Shown in pieces: positions 44,278 through 52,874 of a stretch of DNA of 64,000 nucleotides. The stretch spans positions 1-64,000 of the forward strand of contig JBLHSN010000001.1 in assembly GCA_047626195.1 (NCBI GenBank), in the 5' to 3' direction. Below the pieces are notes generated by a model. It was not told the DNA's origin. It ran no database searches and saw nothing but the letters and a program-made list of their open reading frames with translations. The stretch is from CAJXTB01 sp047626195. GTDB taxonomy: Bacteria > Myxococcota_A > UBA796 > GCA-2862545. The position numbers and the translations under genes were made by a program. Numbering within the stretch: position 1 is the first letter of the stretch; every line of letters starts with the position of its first letter.

Positions 44278-46913
44278 GGGTACAACCTCACTTCAAAGCC
44301 AATGTTCGGGATGAATGGTAGCCCCCGCACATAGGCGCTCTCGGTGTAGTCGGCGTTGTAGATAGTGAACTCGGGATTCACGCCGCGTACAGCGTTGATG
44401 AGGTCCACATAGGTGTTGAGCTGCCAACGGCGGAACGTCCACAGCTTGTCTAAGCGGAAGCTGGTCTGGAAGAACGGTGGCAAGCGTTCGCTGTTGTACC
44501 CACCCAGTGCCAACGGATTGTAGAAGTTGCCGTCGACGTCGTACACACCGGTGTTGAAGGGCCGAGTCGGGTTGCCTGTGACGAACTGGACTTGTGCAGA
44601 GACCGAGAAGTCCCGCGGAAGGTCGTAGCCCCCCTGTGCCGAGAAGATGTGCGTCTGGTCGAAGTCGAACAGGTAGGCTTCTTGCTCGGGACGGTCCTGA
44701 CGTTCGGAGCGCGACAAAGTGTAGCTGACCCACCCGAAGAAGCGATTGACTGGCGCGTGGCGAAGGATGAATTCAGCGCCATAGGCTCGCCCCTGGCCAG
44801 AGTTGACGAAAGCAGCGCTACCGTCTCCAACAAAGCCCGGACTCTGCACGACAAGCTGACTCAATTCCTTGTAGAACAGATCAACGTCCCAGGAGATGGC
44901 TGGGGACAGTTGGTGCTCGAACCCGAGTGTCGTCGACCAACTGCGCTCGAAGGCGAGGTCCACGTTCGTACCCAGTCCTACCGACTCAAAGGGCTGTGCG
45001 GGCTGATGAAAGATGCCTGTGGCCGCTTTGACGGTCCCGCCGTCGAACGCTTTGAGGCGAGTAGCAAAGCGTGGGTCGAAGGACACGCGGCTGTAGGGTT
45101 TCCCTGCCCCCTCGGCGATGGACCCGCCGTAGGTGTAGAGCAGCGTATTCGCCCGTAGACCGCCTGTGAGCAGCCAGTCGTCGGCTTGGTCAAGCGGGCG
45201 CCACTGCGCCTTGAGGTAGCTGTCGATGGTCCAGGCGGTACCGCGACCGTCGAAGGAGACGGGGTCGCGCTCTCCAAGCGGGTCGTCGAGGTCCGCGACA
45301 CCGAAGGGGGAAGCAAAACGGAACTGCCACGGGCCACCAATGAGGTCAACGCCTGGGGTGACGGTCAGCTTTGGGTTGTGCACGTAAGGAAGCTCGGCGC
45401 GCATCTGGAACAGACCGTTGGTGTTGGAGAGCTGGAAGCCCTGACCGAGAGCGAAGGACGTGGTGTCAATGCCAACAGACGGCGTGACGTCTAGACTCCA
45501 GCGTTCGGACAGGGCGCGTTTGTAGCGCGCGATGATTCGGTGGCTCTGGTACTCGGTGCGGAAGGCGCCTTGGGTGTCTTGGTCGCTTCCCTGGGCCACA
45601 TCGTCTGGGCTGGACAACTCGATGAGGTCGTTGAAGCCATAGACGAAGAGCGAGAAGAACTCGTTTTCGTCTTGTGTCGGCGGAATCCACTTGGCCGAGT
45701 AGTCCCAGTAGCGCGGCTTGATGTTGAAGCCGGTACCGCCGGTGACCAAGGGCAGAAAGACGTCGATGTATGAGCGACGAGCCGCAAAGGACAAGCCATG
45801 GGTGTTCTCGCCTTTGCCAACGTTGCCTTCCCAGTACAGCTGGCTGTCGAGGATGTCCGTTCCCCAGACCAATCGGCTGTCTTCGAACTCATCCTTCGTC
45901 TTGACATCCACCACGCCGCCAGAGCTTCGCCCGTACTGAACACCGTAGTTGCCCGGCAAATAGTCGACTGACTGGATGAGGTCTGGGGTGAGGACAGAGG
46001 TCGTTCCTGTCAGGTGGTAGATGATGGGAATGCGCACGCCGTCTACGTACACAGCGCTGTCTTCCGGGTTGCTGCCTCGGATGACTAGCAGGCCGGTTCC
46101 GAAGGGCGAGCGTGCCGCCCCGGGCAGGGTCTGGATGACCTTGATGGGGTCGCCGAAGGTGCCTGGGATCCGGCGGGCTTCGTCCATGGTGATGGTGCGA
46201 CGCGTGATTTCTTCGCGGTCCTTCTGGTAGACAGCCACGACCTCGTTGTTGCGGTAGGCTTCGGCGCGCATCCAAAATCGGAACTCGGACTGCTCGCCTT
46301 CGAAGATTTCTATCGAGGAATCTACAGTGACATGACCGGGGTGCAGGACACGCACAAGGTTGTCGCCGATGGGGACACCGCGCAGCTCAAAGCGACCGTC
46401 CGCGTCAGTGCGGGTGGTCAGCTCGCTCCCGTCCACCGCGACCACCGCGCCTTCGACGGGACGACGTGTACCCATCTCCACGACCTCGCCGATGAGGTTG
46501 ATAGGGAGTTCAACCGGGGAAGCATCCGGTTCCGGCGGGGCCTCGTCTAATGTGAACCCGTAGTCGAACTCAAGGGCGACGGGAACGGGACCTTCGGCTG
46601 TTCTTGCGGGTGAGAAGCGCATCTGTCGCACCGCGATGAGGGCCGCTTCGTCAAATCCGTTGCCGGCAGGGCCCACGACTTCTGCGTGGGTCAAGGCACC
46701 GGTCTCGTCCAACTCAATGAGCAGGGTGACGATGCCCTCGATGCCGTCCGCTTCGGCTTGTTCTGGGTACGGTGCTTCGACGTACTCCAGCACCGAGGGG
46801 GCGGCGATGAGGGGCAACGCCTCGGCTAACGGGTCGTCAGTCGACGATGGGTCTTGGGCCCAAGCGGTGGAAGTCGTAAGGCATAGGGTGAGAATGACGG
46901 TTGTAAGTCGCAT
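44274..46913 (-). CDS. TonB-dependent receptor with N-terminal TonB_C domain
   Basis: The 879-aa protein has a signal peptide (MRLTTVILTLCLTTSTAWAQ). Residues about 48-122 form a TonB C-terminal-like domain (YPEQAEADGIEGIVTLLIELDETG.. FDEAALIAVRQMRFSPA), which normally belongs to the energy transducer. A carboxypeptidase-regulatory-like domain (about 140-215) follows, then the plug (KVIQTLPGAARSPFGTGLLVIRGS, GGVVDVKTKDE) and the beta-barrel ending in FEVRLYP. It is downstream of exbB-exbD-tonB and overlaps a lipoprotein gene. Substrate unknown. The receptor-side TonB_C domain may interact with another partner or mimic TonB. Confidence 0.9.
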   Translation of the reverse strand: MRLTTVILTLCLTTSTAWAQDPSSTDDPLAEALPLIAAPSVLEYVEAPYPEQAEADGIEGIVTLLIELDETGALTHAEVVGPAGNGFDEAALIAVRQMRFSPARTAEGPVPVALEFDYGFTLDEAPPEPDASPVELPINLIGEVVEMGTRRPVEGAVVAVDGSELTTRTDADGRFELRGVPIGDNLVRVLHPGHVTVDSSIEIFEGEQSEFRFWMRAEAYRNNEVVAVYQKDREEITRRTITMDEARRIPGTFGDPIKVIQTLPGAARSPFGTGLLVIRGSNPEDSAVYVDGVRIPIIYHLTGTTSVLTPDLIQSVDYLPGNYGVQYGRSSGGVVDVKTKDEFEDSRLVWGTDILDSQLYWEGNVGKGENTHGLSFAARRSYIDVFLPLVTGGTGFNIKPRYWDYSAKWIPPTQDENEFFSLFVYGFNDLIELSSPDDVAQGSDQDTQGAFRTEYQSHRIIARYKRALSERWSLDVTPSVGIDTTSFALGQGFQLSNTNGLFQMRAELPYVHNPKLTVTPGVDLIGGPWQFRFASPFGVADLDDPLGERDPVSFDGRGTAWTIDSYLKAQWRPLDQADDWLLTGGLRANTLLYTYGGSIAEGAGKPYSRVSFDPRFATRLKAFDGGTVKAATGIFHQPAQPFESVGLGTNVDLAFERSWSTTLGFEHQLSPAISWDVDLFYKELSQLVVQSPGFVGDGSAAFVNSGQGRAYGAEFILRHAPVNRFFGWVSYTLSRSERQDRPEQEAYLFDFDQTHIFSAQGGYDLPRDFSVSAQVQFVTGNPTRPFNTGVYDVDGNFYNPLALGGYNSERLPPFFQTSFRLDKLWTFRRWQLNTYVDLINAVRGVNPEFTIYNADYTESAYVRGLPFIPNIGFEVRLYP

Positions 46914-46916
46914 CGG

Positions 46917-47708
<792 letters not shown>

Positions 47709-48158
47709 CTAGCGACCCGATCCGAGTCCCATCGTTGCCGGGTCGGGCTCGATGATGGCTGAAGGATCGATGTTGAATGCGAACTTGCTGATGCCGCTAC
47801 TCTTGATGACGTCCATGGCCCACACAACCCGTCCGTGTGCCACCAATTCCTCGGCGGCAATGAGCACGACGGTGTCTGGGTCGTCAGCGAAGGCAAGGTC
47901 TAGGGCAGCAATGAAGGCGTTTGGTGTTGTGGCGACGCCGTCCATAAGCAGTCGGCCATCTTCCATTAGTGTGAGGCCAATGCTGGTGGTCTCCATGGCC
48001 TCGCCAGTTGTTGCACTCGGGAGGTTGGCTTGGACGGCCATCGGTACGACTGAGGCGGTCACCATGAACACGATGAGCACGACCAAGATGATGTCTACGA
48101 AGGGGGTGATGTTGATGTCGGCGATAAGGTCGTCATCACCGGCGAACTTACTACCCAT
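47709..48158 (-). CDS. exbD: Biopolymer transport protein ExbD
   Basis: The 149-aa protein has one membrane helix (FVDIILVVLIVFMVTASVVPM) with the conserved Asp (DI in TPFVDIILVVL) that carries protons, and a periplasmic C-terminal domain (ALDLAFADDPDTVVLIAAEELVAHGRVVWAMDVIKSSGI). It overlaps exbB by 8 bases. It could serve the TonB receptor and perhaps also the adjacent envelope machine. Confidence 0.92.
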   Translation of the reverse strand: MGSKFAGDDDLIADINITPFVDIILVVLIVFMVTASVVPMAVQANLPSATTGEAMETTSIGLTLMEDGRLLMDGVATTPNAFIAALDLAFADDPDTVVLIAAEELVAHGRVVWAMDVIKSSGISKFAFNIDPSAIIEPDPATMGLGSGR

Positions 48159-48798
48159 TAGACGCGACCTCCGGGTACAGCATGGCGGTGACCTGCCGCG
48201 ACAGGGACTCGGCGCGACTGATCCGACTCTTCACCCAGCGGCTGAGAACGTTGTACAAAACGACGGCGGGAATCGCGACGAGCAATCCAACGGCAGTAGC
48301 GACGAGAGCCTCGGAGATACCCGCGATGACGGCATCGTTGGCACCAGCGGCCTCCATGGACAGGTCTCTCAACGCTTTGATGATACCGAGAACGGTACCG
48401 AACAAGCCGAGGAACGGGGCGTTGGAGCCCACGGTCGCTAAGACGGAAAGGCCTCGCTCCATTTTTAGCTTTTCGGCGAGCGCCACAGCACCCATGGCTT
48501 CCTCTGCGGCAGCGGGGCCGCGGTTGGCGACATCAACGCCAGCACTCAGAACACGGGATTCGAATCCCCCTGCGGACGCCAATGCCGCTCCGAACATGGC
48601 GATATCCGCAGTCTGAAAGAACTGCGTGAGTGCTTGTGAGAGCGCTGTGGAATCCGTTCGATCTCTGAGAAAGTACAACAACCGCTCTACGGTCACTGCC
48701 ACGGAGAGCACCGAGAGCCCTACGAGTAGCCACAGGACCCACCCTGCGCCGAGTAGGGCGAACGAGAGCATTCCTTCTTCAAGCACAGGCGCCTCCAT
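48151..48798 (-). CDS. exbB: ExbB/TolQ-type proton channel protein
   Basis: The protein is about 215 aa from ATG 48798. Three membrane helices can be seen: WVLWLLVGLSVLSVAV; LSVLATVGSNAPFLGLFGTVLGII; and ISEALVATAVGLLVAIPAVVLYNVL. The MotA/TolQ/ExbB signature GLFGTVLGI and ALVATAVGLLVAIPAV are conserved. It forms a pentamer around ExbD. First gene of the exbB-exbD-tonB-receptor-lipoprotein operon. Confidence 0.92.
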   Translation of the reverse strand: MEAPVLEEGMLSFALLGAGWVLWLLVGLSVLSVAVTVERLLYFLRDRTDSTALSQALTQFFQTADIAMFGAALASAGGFESRVLSAGVDVANRGPAAAEEAMGAVALAEKLKMERGLSVLATVGSNAPFLGLFGTVLGIIKALRDLSMEAAGANDAVIAGISEALVATAVGLLVAIPAVVLYNVLSRWVKSRISRAESLSRQVTAMLYPEVASNG

Positions 48799-48892
48799 GC
48801 CGATGTGCTGAACACGGCAGGGCCGTCGTAGCCAAGACGTACCCAACCTGCCAATCGGACACAGTCACGTTGCGTTTGTCTAAAACGGAAAA

Positions 48893-48920
48893 CGGGAAGC
48901 TCTCAAAAGAGAGCTTCCCG
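48893..48920 (-). terminator. Terminator after tRNA-Cys
   Basis: On the minus strand CGGGAAGCTCTC and GAGAGCTTCCCG form a perfect 12-bp stem with a TTTT loop, followed by TTTTCCGTTTT. It lies 7 bases after the tRNA end. Confidence 0.92.
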
Positions 48921-48927
48921 CTTTAAA

Positions 48928-49003
48928 TGGAGGCAGCACCCGGATTCGAACCGGGGCGTATAGGTTTTGCAAACCTGTCCCTTAACCACTTGGGTATGCT
49001 GCC
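48928..49003 (-). tRNA. tRNA-Cys(GCA)
   Basis: A complete 76-nt tRNA with acceptor stem GGCAGCA/TGCTGCC, discriminator U and encoded CCA. The anticodon loop TTGCAAA gives GCA. The T-arm is GGTTCGAATCC. It is followed by a strong terminator. Confidence 0.97.
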
Positions 49004-49013
49004 AACGGGCGCC

Positions 49014-49042
49014 AGCTAACCGTGTCTACCCGGTAGCGTCAA
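49014..49042 (-). promoter_or_regulatory. Promoter of tRNA-Cys
   Basis: On the minus strand TTGACG (49037-49042) and TTAGCT (49014-49019) are 17 bases apart. The -10 ends 10 bases before the tRNA. Confidence 0.6.
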
Positions 49043-49212
49043 GCCTCGTTCAGCGCGATAGGCGCTTGTCGGGTGAAGGGGGCCGTGTTTTCGGCGGCGT
49101 TCTTGCAATCATCTCGGGCATTTTGTCTAGGATTGATTGCACACTGCGTCTGTGACGCCCCAAACGTTGGCCTGATTCTCGCATTCTGATGAGACCACGC
49201 CTGGAGAGATCG

Positions 49213-52200
49213 ATGTCCAAGACCAGTCCGAAGCCGAAGAAACGTTCTTGGTTGGGGCGCATCTTCCGCTTTTCAGCCGCAGGCGCCTTCTTGGGAATGG
49301 GGTTGAGCGTGGTTGCCCTCGGGGTGGCCGGCGTACAATACAAGGGTCACGTCCTCGACAACCCCGGTGCCCATCTTGACCGCGATGCCATCCAGGGAAT
49401 CATCGCGCAAGAGTCGCCCGTCTACTACCGAGACGGTGTCACCCGGGTTGGCGTTTTCTTCGACAGTGAACACCGGGCCTACGTCCCGTGGGAGCGCATT
49501 CCAGCACCTTACGTCGCCGCCATTGTGGCTGCGGAAGATGGGTCTTTCTGGGCACATCATGGCGTGAGCCCCAAGCACATCGCACGGGCCATGCGCGATA
49601 ATATCGAGGCCGGTTCCGTGGTCTCGGGCGGTAGTACCCTGACTCAGCAGACGGCAAAGAACCTTTACTATCGTCCTGATCGGTCGTTTCGTGCAAAGTG
49701 GACCGAGCTGGTCAACGCCCTGCGCCTCGAAGCTCACTACGACAAGACTGAGATTCTGACCTTCTACATTAACCAATTCCATGTGTCGGGAAATGGGCGG
49801 GGTCTTGGCATTGCCGCTCGCTACTTCTTCGACAAGAGCGTGGACGACTTGACCACCGCAGAGTGCGCCTTCCTAGCGGGCTTGGTGAAGGGGCCGGCGA
49901 ACTACGACCCGTTCATCGGAGACGCGGAGCGACGGGCGCGAAGCTTTGAGCGTGCTCACGAGCGGACCCGGTATGTACTTCGCCGAATGAGTGAAGATGC
50001 CGCGGAAGATTTGGCGGGACCGCAGCCCAAGCGTAACGACCCCATTGCCATTGCTGCCCATCAAGACCGCGTTGCTGCCGTGCGTGCCGCGCAGGTCGAA
50101 GCACAGCGATTGTTGGAGGACGACTTTGTCCTTCCATTCCGGCGCGGAACCTTCCGCTACGACAGCTCTGCGGTCCTCGACGAAGTGGCTCGCCGCCTTG
50201 GAGAAGCGCCATTTGACGAGGTTCTGGCAACTGCAGGAATCGAAGATCCCGCGACCGCTGGACTGGTCGTCATCACCACTCTCGATCCAGAGGTCCAGGT
50301 CGACGCGACCTACTCTCTGTGGCACCACCTCACCGAGGTTGGCACCTGGATGGAGGGGTACACACGCGAAGACTTTGTGCGAACCGACGGTCGTGGGCCA
50401 TCGTTTGCGCCTGACCATGCCGCACGACGTCATGAGTTCCGTGTTGCCGAGCTGAAGGAGATGCTCGATGAGGATGGACAGCCACACTGGATGGCGGACT
50501 TGGGAGGAACCCCATGTCTACTGGACCGCGACGCCATGGTTCGCGTAGCGGTCGCGATTCATCGGGGAGACGTGAAGAGTCGCTCGGCTCGCGCCCCGAC
50601 CGCGTTCGTCAACGAAGTGGCGACCGGCTTTGCACAGGGAGACTTGGTCTGGGTCTCGGTGCGCGACGTCAATGAAGGGTCGGTACCGGTGTGTGATGTC
50701 GAGATTCGCCCTGAACTTCAAGGGGCCGCTGTGGTGCTAGAGCACGGCCAAGTGCGTGCAATGGTTGGAGGGAATGACAACCGCAACTTCAACCGCGCCA
50801 CCGCCCTCCGGCAGTTTGGCTCCACATGGAAGCCTATCGTCTACCATGCAGCCATGAAGCTGGGCTGGGGGCCGACTGAGTTGCTGGACAACCAGCGCAA
50901 TGTCTTCCCGTTCAGCGGAACGTACTACTACCCGCGCCCGGACCACACCCCGGCCGAAGAAGTGTCGATGGCCTGGGCGGGGGTCAACTCAGAGAACTTG
51001 GCGTCCGTTTGGCTGCTGTACCACCTGACCGATAAGCTGGGAACGGCCGACGTTCAGGCTTTGGCGGAGCAGCTGGACTTGGCACAGCGGACGGGGGAGA
51101 ACTCAACAGACTACGCGCGTAGAATCCAACAAGCTGGCGTTCTGCCCACCCGTGGGCGCATGCAAGAAGTGCTGTTCATGAAAGCTCGACACGAGGTGCT
51201 GCAGGCCATCGAAGCGCGCGGCAATGACGATGTGTTGTCGCTCCGTTCCATGTCCTATGGCTGGGGCTACGATGCGGAGCGGGCACGGGTGCGTGGTGAA
51301 GGCAGCAGCACACGGGCGTGGAAGATGCGCTCGTTGGACCACTCTTGGACCCACTTTGAGCCGCTCATGGAGCGCTGCGACCTGCAGTACCTCACTCTTG
51401 GGCGGTACTGGGACGGTCGCAGTGCGCCTCAACCGCGTACTGTGTCTGACTTGAGCGTACTCATCGACGGTGACGTCACGCGCGTGGCCTGTGGTGCCAT
51501 ACCGACTGGCTACGTGTCTGTGGCAGACGCCTTTGAGGACAATGTTGGGAGTGGGAACGGCACAAACCCCAGCGGTCATCCCGATAAAGTTCGGCCCGGT
51601 TCGCGTCACTTCAATCCCTTCGGAGTGGGCAATACACAAAAGGCCAATCGGCCCGACCTCGCAGCTCGCACGGATATGCGCGTAGATGACCGAATCTCTT
51701 TTGGAACACTAGACGCATTGGACCAGGCGTTGCGTCGGCGGCAGCTTGCCAGTGGCTCGGTCTCTGGTAGTGACCTGTACGACCCAGAGAACCTGTACTG
51801 GCACCAAGACTTCCGCGTGCTGTTGTCCATGCGCTACGTGGCCGAGATGGCTCGGCAGTATGGGGTTCAGACTGAGATTGCCGAGGTCCTCTCCATGCCC
51901 TTGGGTGCGAGCGAGATCACGCTGGAGGAAGCCACCGGGGTCTACGCCGGATTGGTCAGCGGTCAGGCTTGGCACTTTCCGGGTGAGGCGGGCGGTGCGT
52001 TCAACCAGACGCGCTTCGCAGAGACCGCCTCTTCAACTCTGTTGATTGCCGAGATTCATGACGTAGACGGCAACGTCATCTACCGTGCAACCCCAGAGCC
52101 GGTGCAGGTGGCAAGTCCAGAAGTGGGAGCTATGACGGCGGACATTCTTCGCGAAGTGATTCGCTATGGCACGGGCCGACGTGCCGCAGATGCTGTCATG

Positions 52201-52749
52201 CATGAGGGGGCTCGGGTGCCGCTTGGCGGTAAGACGGGAACGACGAATGACTTTAAGAATGCTGCCTTTCTGGGCTATGCACCCCGGGTAACGGCGGGAG
52301 GCTACTCGGCCGCCGACGGCTTCGCAGTTGGCGTATACGTTGGGTACGACGACAACCGGCCCATGTCTACGGGTGGGATTCGCTTGGCAGGTAGCAGCGG
52401 CGCTCTTCCGGCATGGATCGGCACGGTGCAAGGATTGGACGACGACGGACTGCTGGGCGAGCCGCGCGGGTCGACCGATGGTGGCGCATGGCCGCTGGAT
52501 GTTCCAGAAGGGCTCGTCCGATACCCTGTCGACAGCGACGTTGGCCTACGGACGGACGCAGCGGTCGTCAGTGTGGACCTTGTTGGCGGTCCTACCGTTC
52601 TGTCGTCGCCCGTTGTGGAGGTGGAGCCAGAGCCCATTATCACCACGTCGCAGCGTCGCTGGCCGATTCGCCTGGCTCCGCGCACCGATGCTCGGACAGG
52701 TACTGCTGCCGACCCGAAGCCACGCGGCCTGTGGGGACCGCGCCGCTAG
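49213..52749 (+). CDS. Large class A penicillin-binding protein (transglycosylase/transpeptidase)
   Basis: The protein is about 1178 aa, well over the 750-850 of PBP1A. Cytoplasmic basic tail and one membrane helix (AAGAFLGMGLSVVALGVAGVQY). The GT51 glycosyltransferase shows EDGSFWAHHG (E108), GGSTLTQQTAKNL and NGRGLGIAARYFF. The transpeptidase shows STWK (S537), SEN (about S593) and KTGTTNDFK (K1007). About 414 residues separate SxN and KTG; about 125 are usual, so a large extra segment is inserted. ATG 49213 has GGAGAG upstream. It builds and cross-links peptidoglycan at the inner membrane. Confidence 0.92.
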   Translation: MSKTSPKPKKRSWLGRIFRFSAAGAFLGMGLSVVALGVAGVQYKGHVLDNPGAHLDRDAIQGIIAQESPVYYRDGVTRVGVFFDSEHRAYVPWERIPAPYVAAIVAAEDGSFWAHHGVSPKHIARAMRDNIEAGSVVSGGSTLTQQTAKNLYYRPDRSFRAKWTELVNALRLEAHYDKTEILTFYINQFHVSGNGRGLGIAARYFFDKSVDDLTTAECAFLAGLVKGPANYDPFIGDAERRARSFERAHERTRYVLRRMSEDAAEDLAGPQPKRNDPIAIAAHQDRVAAVRAAQVEAQRLLEDDFVLPFRRGTFRYDSSAVLDEVARRLGEAPFDEVLATAGIEDPATAGLVVITTLDPEVQVDATYSLWHHLTEVGTWMEGYTREDFVRTDGRGPSFAPDHAARRHEFRVAELKEMLDEDGQPHWMADLGGTPCLLDRDAMVRVAVAIHRGDVKSRSARAPTAFVNEVATGFAQGDLVWVSVRDVNEGSVPVCDVEIRPELQGAAVVLEHGQVRAMVGGNDNRNFNRATALRQFGSTWKPIVYHAAMKLGWGPTELLDNQRNVFPFSGTYYYPRPDHTPAEEVSMAWAGVNSENLASVWLLYHLTDKLGTADVQALAEQLDLAQRTGENSTDYARRIQQAGVLPTRGRMQEVLFMKARHEVLQAIEARGNDDVLSLRSMSYGWGYDAERARVRGEGSSTRAWKMRSLDHSWTHFEPLMERCDLQYLTLGRYWDGRSAPQPRTVSDLSVLIDGDVTRVACGAIPTGYVSVADAFEDNVGSGNGTNPSGHPDKVRPGSRHFNPFGVGNTQKANRPDLAARTDMRVDDRISFGTLDALDQALRRRQLASGSVSGSDLYDPENLYWHQDFRVLLSMRYVAEMARQYGVQTEIAEVLSMPLGASEITLEEATGVYAGLVSGQAWHFPGEAGGAFNQTRFAETASSTLLIAEIHDVDGNVIYRATPEPVQVASPEVGAMTADILREVIRYGTGRRAADAVMHEGARVPLGGKTGTTNDFKNAAFLGYAPRVTAGGYSAADGFAVGVYVGYDDNRPMSTGGIRLAGSSGALPAWIGTVQGLDDDGLLGEPRGSTDGGAWPLDVPEGLVRYPVDSDVGLRTDAAVVSVDLVGGPTVLSSPVVEVEPEPIITTSQRRWPIRLAPRTDARTGTAADPKPRGLWGPRR

Positions 52750-52824
52750 CCGCCTAGGATGCCTGTAGGAGTGAGAGGCGCCGCTACAAATCAAGAGCGC
52801 CGCTGACCCTTGGGCGCAAACAGA

Positions 52825-52856
52825 AAGGGCCCGGACGATTGCTCGTCCGGGCCCTT
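52825..52856 (-). terminator. Terminator after the M16 protease
   Basis: AAGGGCCCGGACGA and TCGTCCGGGCCCTT form a perfect 14-bp stem with a 4-base loop. On the minus strand it is followed by TCTGTTT and lies 18 bases after the stop codon. It also lies downstream of the convergent PBP gene. Confidence 0.85.
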
Positions 52857-52874
52857 GTCACGAGACGGGTCTCG

